From Cephalotus follicularis (lineage: Eukaryota > Streptophyta > Magnoliopsida > Oxalidales > Cephalotaceae): a stretch of 64,000 bases of DNA. Below, piece after piece: positions 1 to 12,479 of this stretch. Within the stretch, counting starts at the first letter, position 1. Every line of letters begins with the position of its first letter. A model generated the notes under the pieces. That model had not been told where the DNA came from. It was given only the letters and a program-made list of their open reading frames with translations, and did no database searches. The position numbers and the translations under genes were made by a program. Location of the stretch: positions 247,618 to 311,617 of the forward strand of contig BDDD01000988.1 of NCBI GenBank assembly GCA_001972305.1, given 5' to 3'.

Positions 1-585
1 GTAACATGAGAATACAGCCTTCGTACGGCATATATGTTCATTATCTTCTCGTATAGCATAGAAAATATTCTTACTGAATCCGTAATGTCAAGGCTTTGTA
101 GATGTGGACCCTATAGCTGACTCGGAGCATTGAGAGGCTAGTTCGCAGTAGTTACTTGTGGTAAATCTATGAGTGGGGCATTCCCTTCCTTTTATTTACC
201 TTGAGACTCCTATTTGTTATGTGCCTGGTTGCACTTGTTTTATATATGATAACTCGCTCGGGATTTTAATCCTGGATGTCTTATGTTGAGTATACCTATT
301 GACTGTGATATGATACAATGAGCATATGAGGCTTGGATTCCGGGTGACTAGGTCACCTTCATGTTTTGATGTGTCATTGTGATTATGATATAATGATTGT
401 ACTCTAATGCTGGTACTCTGTGCTATGTCACATATGATACCTATCAGTCCAAGGTGAGGTGTACGTTCAACGCTCAATTCTCATTAGCATACCCATTGGT
501 CTATGATGGGGTGTTATGTGGGAACTGCCCCCGGGTATCCGTGACCTAGATCTGTGGTATACTATTGTCAATGATGGTATGCTAA
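1..585. other. unclassified repeat-like host sequence, left piece
   Basis: No coding frame with a recognisable domain is visible; open frames are short. The stretch continues after the solo LTR at 591-3859, because GTGTG flanks that insertion on both sides. It may be the body of a still older LTR, since its continuation near 4610-4640 resembles the CTTAGCCAAGTG box of other LTRs in the window. That placement is inference; I do not recognise a family. Confidence 0.4.
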
Positions 586-2327
586 GTGTGTGTAACACCC
601 CCGAACGGCGGGAGTCGTTATGGTTTCATTATCCAAGACTAAACATAACTGATCTTATAACCTGGCTCAATTTTATTCCTTTTTATCAAAATTTTAACTC
701 ATCTTTTATTCAAATTGCGTGATGGTCTAAACATAACATTTATAATCTCGGACATAGTTTGAAAACTTTATTCTTAATATGAAAACTTAAACATAAACCA
801 AAAACTGAAACATAATCCAAAGTCATAAACTTAAATGCATAACATTGTTCAAAAGGGGTCCTATCATGACCATAAAATAATTAAACATAACCGGACCAAT
901 CCCCTAGATGATCCTTAAACATAGGTTACATCTCGCTCATCACACATTGCCTGGATGTTGTCCCCGAATACCTGACGCATGAAAACAAAAACGCGGCTGA
1001 GCAAACCTCAGTACGGATATAGAATCATAAAACATAAAAAAGATAGTTCAAAGGATAGAAAATACCTAAACCTTTAAATATCATATACATCATACATAAA
1101 ATAAATTTGACATTATTTCCAAAAGCGAAGGTAAGTAGTCATACAATCAATTCAAAACGAATATTCAATTTTCAAAGCGTTATTTAATTTCAAACATAAT
1201 CCAAGTTCAAAACCAAATCTAAATTCAAAACAGTATCCGAATCAAACATTCAAAATTCCTTTAACGTTATCCAAGTTAAAGATTTCAAAACCAAAAACTT
1301 ATCCGATTCCATAATCTCATCATAGAGATCCAAAACAAATAACAGAGACTTATCCGATTCCATAATCTCATTACCGAGATCCAAAGTGCATACACATATG
1401 CATAAGTGCAAGGGTTTCATGAGGCCCACATGCCAAACGGAAAGACGTGTACGGCACTACACAATCAATCCCCAAAATCCATATCCTTAACATAACAAAT
1501 AACTAGAGTCGACCCATACGCCTCTATCACACATATCGGATCCATAAATCCACCTCATGGGATTTATTCATAACATAGAGAGACGCCGTAGTCAAATCAC
1601 ACCGCTACGGAAGTGTCATGTCCCCGTGCCAGGCCTACGACATGCCTATGGTACGCCCCATAGGTGGGAAATATCTCTGTATATCTTTATCCAAAGTTAA
1701 CATACTTCCTAATGTGAAAGTCATGTTCCTTTAGCATACTTCGATAGTAGAAGTCATGTTCCTTATCAAAATCATTATACTTTCATAAACGGAAAATCAT
1801 CTTATTTAGTTTCAAAATAAAGAGACGATTGCATAACCTTTTGTAAACAATTCAGAATCGAATTATAAAGCCAAAAAATATTTATTTTCACAAAAATATG
1901 ATACTGACTTCATTTCTAAACATATCAAAAATTCGGAGCATAACGGAGTTCATAAAATCGAAGGGATCATGTTCATAAAACAAAACTGAATTCATTTCAG
2001 TAAAACCGAAGGAATAAGCCAAGAACGAAGAACATTCGTACTTTAATCATAAAAGTGAAACGGAATAGTTCCAATAAAATCAGATAGCCAAAGAGCAGAA
2101 AATCCGTACCTTAAGCGATCACAGAAATAACTTTTCGAATTGATCAACAATTTCTAAATGTTCCTCGTAGCAAAAAAAATCTAAAAGATGCAATATCATT
2201 CATATAAGGATTCAAAAACTACTTCAAAACATCAAACAGCAATTTAACAGTGTTTAAACATGCTCCAAATCTTTAGAAGAACAAACGGATAACAAAACTG
2301 GAAACCAGAAAAATTACTGGACAAAAC

Positions 2328-2535
2328 CAGTCGACTGTTACTAAATCTAGTCGACTGTTCAAAGGGTGGTAGTCGCCTGTACTGTATAGGCAGCCGACTA
2401 CTCAAACCTGGGCTGCATCCAGTCGACTGTGACAGGGGTCCAGTAGACTGTGCAAGGCAAAACAGCCGACTGTTTCACAAGGCAGCCGACTACTCAATGT
2501 CTAACAGTCGACTGTTTAAATGGACAGTCGACTGT
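2328..2535. repeat. CAGTCGACTG palindrome cluster in LTR
   Basis: About eleven copies or near-copies of the palindrome CAGTCGACTG (exact at 2328, 2420, 2504 and 2525) lie in about 210 bp. They are separated by unlike spacers, so this is not a simple tandem array. Variants include CAGCCGACTG and CAGTAGACTG. The same motif reappears in the LTRs of the chromovirus at 39403-46758. Confidence 0.85.
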
Positions 2536-3428
2536 TCTGCTCGTCAGAACAGCAAAATATAGCAGAAATTACACAAGTCTAAGCCAATCTTCTGTCAAAA
2601 TCATTTTACCACATTACCACATGATCTTAAACACTTACATAAGACTTATGTGACTTTACAGTTGCATTTAAACACCCCGAATCAAGAAATCATGCAATGG
2701 TGATCACACTTTTTAAAGAGACTTATGAAATTCTAACCTCTATTCCTACGATCCGATTCCATCAATGCAGTGTTACCAGGTTATTATACCTGATTAGAGA
2801 GTTCACATTTGGTGTTCTAAGGTTGCCATTACAAAACACCAGGACACAACCAATAGGATAACCATGTTCATATTTTATAAAGAGACAAATTTCAATTTCA
2901 TGCATAGATGCCTATATGATCAATTTCCTGTCAACTATCATTATTGGTTTAACAAAACTAATACATAACATCTACCTAATGCATGTTGACAGGTTCAGAA
3001 ACCATGATAGCACTTAGAGTTGCAGAAATCAAACAAACCACACTAGCAACCAACATGAAATAGAATTGGATAAGATTAAAACCAAAACTAAATGCTATCC
3101 ATAATAACAGAGGAACAAACATGATTCAGTGAAGCAAAGAAGACAAAAACAGGTTTTAATCATGCAGGTTCGGCTTTAGGAGAGAGCGATAAACAATGAT
3201 GCAAAAGCAATGGGCATATAACATACTTAACCAAAAATAGACACAATTTAAGTTATGATAAAGAAAAAGAGAATCAAAATCTGTTATGATAAGGAAAGAG
3301 AGCATAAATTCAGGATTGATAGGGAGAAAAAGAGGAAAGAAATCAGTTTGTGGGAGAGAGGGGAGAGACTTACGGGAGAGGGAGAGGAGAAATAGAAAAA
3401 CGAGTAAGTTTTTCCAATAACAAAAGGA

Positions 3429-3437
3429 TTTTATATA
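3429..3437 (-). promoter_or_regulatory. candidate TATA box of the 591-3859 LTR
   Basis: The minus strand reads TATATAAAA, followed within about 30-80 bases by a pyrimidine-rich leader (CTCTCC runs, 3320-3400). This is the arrangement expected around a plant LTR transcription start. It is predicted from motif and position only. Confidence 0.5.
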
Positions 3438-3934
3438 CCATCTAAACAATTTTGCTCAAAATACTTTATTTTGTTTTCCATCAAAATACTTCTACCATAT
3501 TTGAATTAAAAACTGATTTTAAAATACAAAACAAATAAACCTTTAACCAAAATTACATGATTTGTTTTCCAAATTGAAACAATTTGCCATATTACACTAT
3601 TTTAGTTCCAAATAAAATACTTTTTCCATTTTCATAATAAAACTGCCTTAAGTTATTATCAAATTACAAAAGAATTAATTCAACTAATATCTACTTATTC
3701 ATGTAGCTATTCTAGCCATTATCCGAAAGTCCAAAAGTTACACCATTTAGCCCAAAACATAAAAGCCTAAAACATAACATAGGCCAACATAATATAACAA
3801 AGCGAAATTAAATTAAATAAAAATCAGAAAATAAGCACACGAACAAACGGGGTATTACAGTGTGAGTAAAGTAGAGCTACTCTGTTACTCACTTGTTGTG
3901 CTGTGTTTGGTTATCTGATTGCACGTGGTTTCTC

Positions 3935-4113
3935 GTCGAGGGCTGGGTCCGTGCATTTTTATGACGGCCCCTTGTGCGAGGTGTGCGGGTTATAGGATAA
4001 GGGTTGGGTCCTTTTGGTGTACGCAGGCCCCTCGGATGAGGCTGAGACTTATTGGACGAGGGCTGGGTCAGCACATTGATCATGCCGGCTCTTCGGACGA
4101 GGGAGAGGTATAG
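3935..4113. repeat. 60-bp tandem repeat, three copies
   Basis: Units start at 3935, 3995 and 4055, each opening with a form of GACGAGGGCTGGGTC. The copies have diverged noticeably. The short open frames across them are by-products of the repetition. Confidence 0.75.
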
Positions 4114-4202
4114 GCACTCTGTAGCAGTATATGAAGAATATGTGCACATCCTGTAGCCTATAGCCTATAGCCTATATATATATATATATTGATACAGCAA
4201 TT

Positions 4203-4289
4203 GAACTGTATTGCCAAGAGATATGGAGGCAGAACAGTATTGCCCTGAGATATGGCGGCAGAGAAGTATTGCCATGAGATATGGTGGCT
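4203..4289. repeat. 29-bp tandem repeat, three copies
   Basis: Units start at 4203, 4232 and 4261 and share the core GTATTGCC and GAGATATGG. This is a minisatellite within noncoding sequence. Confidence 0.8.
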
Positions 4290-4844
4290 AGATATGAGAT
4301 ATGATGACGGCAGTATGGTTGTACAAGTTTCCCCGGATTTTACGATTAATTGGGCACATTTCCCGATCATGCATTATATTCTAAATTCTTGATCTTTTAT
4401 TTTATTTTGATTGTCATTGAGAATTGTTTAGTAACTTCATTGTTGAGTACAAGTTCTTTCTTTTGGAGTCTCGATGTTGATATATTCATTCCCTGAATTT
4501 ATCCAACCGTGTTTATGGGTTTATATTTATTTCACTTTATCCTTGATAAGGCCATATTGTTTTCCTTCAGCGCATCCTGTTTTGGTATGGATACAGTAGG
4601 GAATGGCTGGTCCCAACTCACTTAGTCACTTGACAACCCCTGTAAGCCCCAGATCTTGTATAACTTATCGTGTTAAATGGTAAAGTGCAATGACGTATGG
4701 TAACATGACATGTGTCCACCACAATATATTGCCAGGTGTCTCTCATCCAATATCAATCTAGTAGCTTCCTTAAAAAGCTTTCGGGCACGAAGGGGAGAGA
4801 TATCTAGCTATGGTCACGGGGGTTGAATTGGGGGAATCTGATTC

Positions 4845-4846
<2 letters not shown>

Positions 4847-4878
<32 letters not shown>
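4847..4878. repeat. GA dinucleotide microsatellite
   Basis: An uninterrupted GA run of about 16 units lies in the presumed leader of the LTR starting at 4641, upstream of the donor-like site at 5121. Purine-rich leaders occur at the same place in other LTRs of this window. Confidence 0.9.
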
Positions 4879-4880
<2 letters not shown>

Positions 4881-5413
4881 CTGTAGACAATTACTGCCGA
4901 CCGTTCAGTGAGAGACATCTCTTCCTCATCATCTCTCCTTCTTTCCCCCTCGACGCTGAAGCTTGGAACTTCGCATTTCAATGTCACTCTTGGAGAGTGA
5001 GAGCGAACATGATCGAGTAAAGGAAGAGTCTTTGGCTAGTAGTAGTGTGTATAACCTGACAGAAGAACCATATCAAGGTTTCTAGCAGGGAACTCTTACA
5101 GATCTGTGTTTAATCATACCAAGGTAAGTTCTACACATATGCTTTGAACTCATGTACATTCCTGCCTTGAATGATGGATGATGGATTGAAACTGAGATCT
5201 TAGAAAGGATGGAGATTTCGGGCTTATAAGCCTAATCTTTTCTCTTTGATGATTCTGGATCCACAAGTATGGATCTCAGTGATGAAGCTTTTCCTGAGTT
5301 GTGGCCAACCACTGGGGCTTATAGCTCCTCTAGATCGAGTGCTGGATTGATTAATAGGATTTGAGTTGAATATGAGCTGGTGAATGGCTGTATTCATCTA
5401 TCTGCAAAGGTCG

Positions 5414-5673
5414 CAGACCTCAGTACACGAAGGTAGACCTCGGTACCTGAGGCCAGACCTCAGTACACGATGGTAGACCTCAGTACTTGAGGGCAGACCT
5501 CACTACACGAAGGCAGACCTCCGTACTAGAGGGCGGACCTTAGTACATGATGGCAGACCTCGGTACTTGAGGGTAGACCTTGGTGCACGAGGGTAGGCCT
5601 GGGTGCACGAAGGCAAACCTCAGTACTTCTTTGTAGGCCTCGGTACTCAATGGTAGACCTTGGTACTCAAAGG
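5414..5673. repeat. 20-bp minisatellite, thirteen units
   Basis: Thirteen consecutive 20-bp units have the consensus CAGACCTCAGTACACGAAGG, in register every 20 bases. Related but irregular CAGACCTC/CAGAGCTC segments follow to about 5860. The same words recur in the host sequence at 56780-57200, so host and inserted LTR share this repeat vocabulary. Confidence 0.9.
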
Positions 5674-6050
5674 CAGAGCTCGGACTAAGGAAGTTAGTGC
5701 TCGGATATTGTCAGGTAGACCTCTAAGTTGGAAGCCAAACCTCAGAGGTAAAGGTCAGAGCTCCAACAGATCGAATTCAGAACTCAAGGCTTGAAGACAG
5801 ACTTCGGATGAAGAAGTCAGAGCTCAAAGCTCAAGTCTGACATCAGGATTTAGGGAACTCTAAGGCCGTGCAGACTACGTGAATAATTCTCTAAAGCAAT
5901 TGGTATCCAATACCAATCTTCCAAAGGGTTTTATGGTTACAGACCTCTAATGTCATAGTTTGGCTCGACATTGTTGAGCTCATGCCAAACTTCTCTATGT
6001 TATGGGAATTAGGGAGGTACCCGCATAGTTTGACAGGGGAATCGAAGAGC

Positions 6051-6290
6051 CATATGAGCTGGTGAATCTAAGGGTGAATTTCGCTCAGGGAAGGGTATGG
6101 CTGGTAGGTGAACCTACGGGTGAATTTTGCCGTATGATTTGGTGAACCTAAGGGTGAATTCCACTCAGGGAAGGGCAAGGTTGGCAGGTGAACCTACAAG
6201 TGAATTCCGCCATATGAGTTTGTGAACCTAAGGGTGAATTCCACTTAGGGAAGGGCAAGGTTGGGAGGTGAACCTAAGGGTGAATCCCGC
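6051..6290. repeat. 80-bp tandem repeat, three units
   Basis: Units at 6051, 6131 and 6211 are each 80 bp. Each contains the word GTGAACCTAAGGGTGAAT and a shorter half-repeat GGTGAACCTACGGGTGAAT, so each unit is itself an old duplication. Confidence 0.9.
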
Positions 6291-6864
6291 ATTATGAAGG
6301 GGCGCGAGGACTCAATGTAACTCTGAGTACCCAGTATGCTCTGTCTTACAGAGACTAGCATTCAAACAAAGGTTAAATAGGCAGACCTTGAATAACCTCG
6401 TCTGCCCAGTTGACCAGGCCATCTCTATGTCGTCTTCCTATGAGTTGCATAGATAGTGGAAGGTCTCTAGTTTGCTACCTCGAGCTGAGGAGTGCTTATG
6501 GTGATGCTGCCTTGAGTCAAGGAGGCCGAGGTATGCCTCTCAGCTACATTGAGCCGAGGAGGCTATTCACGAATTTTGAATGTTTTAAATTTATACCGCA
6601 AGTGCACGGTTGTGCAGTAATGGATCAAACGCAAGGAAACAAACTAAATTAATTTTAATCTATCCAACCTAGGGAAGTATGCAATCTTGGAAGAATATTA
6701 AACTAATAGAAATAACACATGCAAAATTATGAATTAATCAATCAAGAAATAAACTAAAAAAAATATGCAAGAGAAAATCGGTTTTAGAGTTTAGAAACTC
6801 ACCATAGATTATATTGAACAACTCACTTACTTGATTGATCAGACCTTTGTAACCAACGGCAGCT

Positions 6865-7012
6865 AGGTCGATACGGAGTATGACTGTGATGACATATCGT
6901 ATAAGTAGTCATGCTGGGTCTATACGGAGTGTGGTAGCGGCGAAAAATTGTATGAGTATACATGCTATGTCTATATGGAGTGTGTTCGGCTTGACAAACC
7001 GTATGAGTTGAC
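6865..7012. repeat. 51-bp tandem repeat, three units, in Athila LTR
   Basis: Units at about 6865, 6916 and 6967 share GTCTATACGGAGTGTG and CCGTATGAGT. The matching array in the other LTR begins near 51690 and is cut by the solo LTR at 51843. Confidence 0.8.
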
Positions 7013-7276
7013 TCCATTGATTGTGTTGAAAATCATTCATTCAGCAAATTTTTTATTCACCGACAAAGTGTGTGTGAAGGTAGAAAAATTAAAGAACAAA
7101 TCAAAGATTCAAGGATTTTATTGATGGAGTTGTATCAATACATCTAATGGCTTTGTTCTAACCCTAAAAAACATAAGAGTTTAGTTACTAAACATTGTAA
7201 TAAAAACTAGAATTGAAGAAAGCGGCTACAAAACTTGTCACTAATTTGTACACATTGTTATAGCCAGCCTTATAAT

Positions 7277-7285
7277 GTATTTATA
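7277..7285 (-). promoter_or_regulatory. TATA box of Athila LTR
   Basis: The minus strand reads TATAAATAC, and the same word is kept in the other LTR at 55050-55058. The GTCGAC-type cluster lies 90-390 bases upstream in sense. This is a motif-based call supported by conservation between the LTRs. Confidence 0.65.
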
Positions 7286-7369
7286 CTTACAAAATTGATA
7301 AAAAAACGAAAAGAGAATAACCTAATTACAAAACTAGAAAAAATCTAAAACTTTCCGAATTTGCTGCCA

Positions 7370-7670
7370 GGCGTCGTAAGCGTCGATGCTTATGTCTTCG
7401 GTGTTGATGGTTTGAACTATTGTGCAGAGATGCGTGACTTAAAGCGTTAAGCATCGTCTTGAATATTCAACAAAGTTTCATTGAACGTCGACTTTATCTA
7501 TAAAAGCATCAACGGTTTTGGTAAAGCATTGACTCTTTGTGTAAACACGTCAACGCTTAAAGTGTACAATTCGATTTTTAAACTTTTGTAATAAAGCATT
7601 GACGCTTCAATGTTAACTATTGCCGCTTTGTACGTAATCGTCGACATTTAAAGTCTAGGCGGAGACGTTT
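7370..7670. repeat. GCGTCGACGC-type cluster, Athila left LTR
   Basis: About ten copies of AAGCGTCGACGCTT-like words, many altered at CpG positions, lie in 300 bp just upstream of the TATA box in sense. The partner LTR (55140-55440) keeps the full palindrome GCGTCGACGC at 55421-55430. Confidence 0.75.
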
Positions 7671-7867
7671 TTATCTGTTTTCTGTAGAATTTTGTCATTC
7701 TTCAAGCTTTTATCTTCTTTTCTTCAATTCGCACCAATTTGACTTGTATTCATGCACTTTGACCTTATTGTACCTGAAATTCACATAAACACAACCCAAG
7801 TAGTCTATTCCAAGCATAAAAATATCACAAATATATCATAAAAAACAACACATTTTTATGCTAAACA

Positions 7868-9049
7868 AATACCCCCATACTTAAACTTTGCTTGTCCTCA
7901 AGCAAACAAAATGGAAAGCTAAGACAAGAAAACAAAAACAAAAACAGAAAACAGAAAACACACAAACAAAAACATAACTAACTTTTGTAGGAATCACAAT
8001 TGCATTTAGCATATGCAACCTAGGTGGCCCTAGTGGACGAGTTTTGTCTCATGAGTGTTTTCCAGCGAATAAACACACAAAATTCAGTTCATCAAAACTT
8101 TGATAATAGGCAAAATGTATCTCTACTTAAAAATTCATAGGCAACCCCCATACTTGAATTTTATTATCTCGTCCCAAGTTCTAGAATCAAAACACATCAC
8201 AATTAAGTAGTTTCTATTAAATTTTTCGTTATTCCACATTATTTACCAATCAAGATATGCATTCTTAGCAACATAAAATCCTAGCTCAGAGTTCGACAGA
8301 GAACTTTAGCCCTCACGCAATTTTTTTCTTTCTTTTTCTTCTTTTGTTTTCTTTTATTGAACTAATTCCTCTACTACTTTTGGTTTGAATGACATGGATA
8401 GAGTAAACACCAAACACCCAAATTACTAAGTAGTTTCAGATTGTACCAAATTAAATTCGTGCAATGTCTTAGTCTCTCGAGCTTTCTATGAGATCCATGT
8501 AGCGAGCTTTCGACCAGTTACTCTCAAACCAGTTGGCTTTAAGGAGCTAGCTATAGAACACCCCTAAGGCTTAATTACTCGAATCAAATAGGCTACAGAC
8601 CAAGACTGAATTCAAAGAGGTAAAATAAACATTATTTTTCTTCTATTTTCTTTTTTTTATATATATGCAAGAACATCAATTCCTTGGCTTAACTCCTCAC
8701 TAAGATTTATGAAACTTTGAAGAGATACAAGATTGGTTTTTTATTCATTTTTCTTCATTTATTCTAAGCACGAACTCCTACTTTGAGATGTATTCCTTTT
8801 ATTTTCCTTGAAAACAAAATTTTTATTATTTCTCCTATGGGATTTCTATTATTTCTACGTATATCAACAATTATTCCTACTTTCACAATTAAAATGTACT
8901 TTGGTCTTACAACCACCCCCCATACTTAAATCTTGCATTGTCCTCAATGCACTAAAAATCAACTATAGAAAATACAAGGAATGAAAAAAAAGAAAATATG
9001 AAACAATGCAAGAAAGAAAAACAATAGGGATAGGGTTTACCGAATAAAA
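7868..9049 (-). other. Athila 3' noncoding region with three polypurine-like tracts
   Basis: No coding signal is seen between the integrase end and the 3' LTR. Reading minus, the tract AAGTATGGGGG occurs at the LTR edge (7868-7900) and again near 8142-8158 and 8911-8950. Two of the three copies are also preceded by GAGGACAA. The copy next to the LTR is the expected polypurine tract; the other two may be decayed duplicates or auxiliary priming sites. Confidence 0.6.
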
Positions 9050-9864
9050 TCATGGAGGCTCGAAATAAAGAGGCTCATGAAGGTCAATGGCCTCTTCCAT
9101 CGGTGCTGTCGTAAACTCCAAAAATTTCTTTAATCGCTGTGCGTTCACCTTGAAAGCATCTTCAGTACCTGGCTTACAAATCTCAGAAACACCATGTGAG
9201 AAAACATTTTTAACAATATATGGAACATCCCAACGGGATCTCAATTTTCCATGAAACATATGTAAACGAGAATTATACAAAAGCACTTTGTCTCCTACTT
9301 CGAAATGTTTTCTTAAAATATGCACATCATGAAAGGCCTTGATCTTTTCTTTAGAGATTTTAGCATTGTCATAAGCATCAATTCGGATTTCTTCCAACTC
9401 AGATAGCTGGAGAGGACGATGACTACCTGCAGTGGAATGATCAAAATTAAATTTCTTAATGGCCCAAAATGCCCTATGTTCTAATTCCACCGGAAGATGA
9501 CAAGCTTTACCATACACAAGCCGGTAAGTAGATTGACCAAGATCTGTCTTGAAGGATGTCCGATAAGCCCACAGAGGATACACAAGTCGAGTGGACTAAT
9601 CCTTTCTACTAGGATTGACTGTTTTTTCAACAATTTGTTTTATTTGGCGATTGGATTCTTCAACTTGCCCAGCAAGTTTGTGAGTAATCCCATACTTTTT
9701 CATAAGAGCGTTGAGAGAGCGATTGTAAAAATGGGTACCCCTATCACCAATTATGGCAAGTGGAGTACCAAACAGAGAAAAGATATGTTCCTTGAGGAAC
9801 TTGAAAACCACAAAGTTGTCATTGGTTCGACAAGGTATCGCCTCAATCCACTTCGAAACATAGT
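9050..9864 (-). pseudogene. Athila integrase, catalytic and C-terminal part
   Basis: This integrase region would insert element cDNA into host DNA. The C-terminal part (about 9050-9583) carries [20 protein letters not shown] and a [18 protein letters not shown] segment, both typical of Athila/Tat integrases. The catalytic-core part (about 9596-9864) shows GDRGTHFYNRSLNALMKKYG around the second acidic residue of the DDE triad. The solo LTR at 9865 interrupts the core. The region is not functional. Confidence 0.85.
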
Positions 9865-12178
9865 TGTAGCGCCCCCGACCCAAATCCACTATAAGCTCAA
9901 AGCGAGCTCCGAAGATCGGTGCGTTACGTGTGTGTAACCTTTAACCGTTAAATTGTTTAATCATTTAACGATCCATTTCATATCATAAAGGGAGAAGGCT
10001 TGTTAAAACTGGTTTCTCTTGTTAAAACATTCATTTCACAATCACAAAACATTTCTCATCACTTTGAGTAATTAACTTAAAAATCTTTACAAAACAGTTT
10101 TGCACAACTTTTCTAAAATACATATTTCGTATAGAAATAGTCATTTTCATAGAAAACTTAAAACATAGAAGTTAAAGTAGACATCTCAATGAATCTATAG
10201 AGATAAAAATCATAAAATTCCATTAAGAAACGAAGCTGCAATGAATTTTTAAAGTTGTAGTTTCCTTTTGAAAACGGGACCAGAGGAGTAGAAGAAAAGA
10301 TAGCTTCTGTAACTCCCCCGATGGTGGGAGCCTTTACAGGTCAAAATACTAAACTGAAACATAATGGAAATCTAACAAAAGACTGATACGAAACAGATGT
10401 GGTGGTCTAAAAGCATATCTTTTAAAACCTAACATTATTACTCAATAACTTCACAGGATCACATATGCTTACATCTTTGAAACACCAGTTTCAAAATGTC
10501 ATATTCTCATTATCATGTTTACATTTGTACATCACTAATCATGTAACCTTACACAGCGGAAAAACGTAATCTTATCACCTCATAAAATAATCATATACTC
10601 GCCTTTTTCCATTAACATCTCATAAACTCAAGTATGTTCAATAACTATTGATATCATCATAACCATAGCATTCGAGTCTATACGTTCACATCTATACATC
10701 GTCTATCATAAAACATTACACAGCGGAAAATATTAACACATGACATTAAAACATAGCTGCATAGCATATCATACTTTCATTCCTTACTCTTCTTTCGCAA
10801 ACTTCCACTAAAGCTCGCAACTTCACGTTCAACGTTTCCTGGAAGATTTATTTAAAAACAAGACATTGAAAGGAGTGAGCTTTTAAGAGCCTAGTAAGAA
10901 GCATAGTCATAAAACGTTATCGAAATCCGTTGTTTTTGATAATTTATATCAGAACGTTTCAACATCATACTTTTCAAAATATCTTTGAAAATCATTTTCT
11001 AGTTTTATAAAATTGGAACATTTCTAAAATCATACATTTTTTGGTACATATAACCAGCATACTTGAAAATAATCAAAAATGTTTTCCATTCAAAATTTCT
11101 TTTGGCTTGTATCACAGTCACACTTGAAAACATCGATAAAATCATTTTCTTCACATTTAGAAAGAAAACATCTTTAAAAATCTTTTTTTTTCTGTTCATA
11201 TCTCATGAAACAGAACATTTTATTTCTTTTTATGACCATATCTCATGAATCAGAATATTTCATAAATAACTGAGGGGTTGCCAAAACGTAAATAACCCTG
11301 TTGAACCTTTGCTTCACCGGGGCATTGTGCACTCCCCGATTACTATCATTACTAAGCATTGCAAGCCCGAGAGAACTCTCCGCTCCTTAACATTAATCTT
11401 TTACTAGATTAATCCACCCTGGATCGCAATCCAGTCGTTGTTCATCTCAGTATGTTGCATTTTCTCATTTGTAAAAATAATCATTTCTTGATACGTTGAG
11501 TGATCAGCTCAAAGTATTCATAAAACATCATCATAAAACATTTCCAAAACTGGTTTCTCTTGTTAAAACATTCATTTCACAATCACAAAACATTTCTCAT
11601 CACTTTGAGTAATTAACTTAAAAATCTTTAGAAAACAGTTTTGCACAACTTTTCTAAAATACATATTTCGTATAGAAATAATCATTTTCATAGAAAACTT
11701 AAAACATATAAGTTAAAGTAGACATCTCAATGAATCTATTGAGATAAAAATCATAAAATTCCATTGAGAAACGAAGCTGCAATGAATTTATAAAGTTGCA
11801 GTTTCCTTTTGAAAACGGGACCAGAGCAGTAGAAGAAAACATAGCTTTTCATAAAGAATTCGACAGAATCTCAAGATGCATAAAACGTAAAAGTTAAAGT
11901 AGACATCGTGAGGTTTTCAAAACATTAAACCATTCAAAATTTCATAAAGAAATCTGCAAGATATGAATTAAACTATCTGCTGCAAAATTTTGATTCAGAA
12001 CAGAGGAAGCTTTGACATAAATGGGTATAGAATTTCCTTACCTCACTTGATCTCCTTCTCTTCTTCCTTCCCACGAATCTCCCACTTCAAGCTAGCAGAA
12101 ACCAACTCTTTATTCAGCTTTAGAAGGCACACATATATAAAGGGAAAGGGAGACTTGGAGGCAAAGTCTTGCACATTC

Positions 12179-12337
12179 CATAAAGACTTGGGGTCAAAGT
12201 CTCCTTAGTCTTGCACATGCCATAAAGACTTGGGGTCAAAGTCTCCTTAGTCTTGCACATTCCATAAAGACTTGGGGTCAAAGTCTCCTTAGTCTTGCAC
12301 ATGCCATAAAGACTTTGGGTCAAAGTCTCCTTAGTAG
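12179..12337. repeat. 42-bp tandem repeat, four units
   Basis: Units start at 12179, 12221, 12263 and 12305, with CATAAAGACTTGGGGTCAAA in each. Because 42 is a multiple of three, a repetitive open frame appears on the minus strand. It lies in the presumed leader of an LTR and shows no sign of being a gene. Confidence 0.9.
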
Positions 12338-12479
12338 CCCATGTGATGGAATTCCATCAAACCCAATGATGCCACCTGCCCCTTTCTAGCAGGAAAACAT
12401 AACTCTTCCATCCCTTGCTTGGCACGTGTCCTACAATTCATTTAATTCCTCCGAAATGGGGTAAAAAGTTAGAATTCTG

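Larger units (their letters stand above)
591..3859 (-). mobile_element. solo LTR, chromovirus (Tekay-like) type
   Basis: This is a 3,269-bp block with the typical inverted LTR ends TGTAACACCCC and GGGGTATTACA. The 5-bp repeat GTGTG lies at 586-590 and 3860-3864. There is no internal coding region, so it is a solo LTR left by LTR-LTR recombination. The sense strand is minus: its sense start TGTAATACCCC is the usual start of plant Tekay/Del LTRs. In sense order it shows a TATA box (3429-3437), a pyrimidine-rich leader, a candidate splice donor near 2108, a palindrome cluster (2328-2535) and a conserved acceptor-like box (about 972-1020). The same boxes recur in 32297-34750, which looks like a relative. 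Age: moderately old. Confidence 0.9.
3865..4640. other. unclassified host sequence, second piece
   Basis: This is noncoding sequence between the solo LTR at 591-3859 and the LTR starting at 4641. It holds two small tandem arrays (3935-4113 and 4203-4289) and a short AT dinucleotide run near 4172-4189. Its last 30 bases (CACTTAGTCACTTGACAACC) resemble the box CTTAGCCAAGTGAGGACAAC found near the 3' end of several LTRs here. It may therefore itself be part of an older LTR. Confidence 0.4.
6564..7867 (-). mobile_element. Athila left LTR (3' LTR in sense)
   Basis: This 1.3-kb LTR is collinear with 51391-55634 once the insertion there is set aside. In sense order it holds a palindrome cluster (about 7670-7370), a TATA box (7277-7285), and a 51-bp repeat present three times (units near 6865, 6916 and 6967). 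The polypurine tract lies just outside, in 7868-7900. Confidence 0.88.

Noticed and set aside
2328-2535. Regular short repeats with spacers resembling a CRISPR array
   Set aside because: The repeats are 10-base palindromes with irregular spacing in plant LTRs; there are no cas genes and the setting is eukaryotic.
4823-5020. Open frame with an RERERE run
   Set aside because: It is the translation of the GA microsatellite in an LTR leader.
9497-9937. Plus-strand open frame of 146 codons
   Set aside because: It lies antisense to the Athila integrase and crosses the edge of an inserted LTR; the minus-strand reading has the integrase motifs.
12120-12323. Repetitive protein frame with a 14-residue unit
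   Set aside because: A 42-bp minisatellite in an LTR leader keeps a frame open by chance; no start context or homology was recognised.
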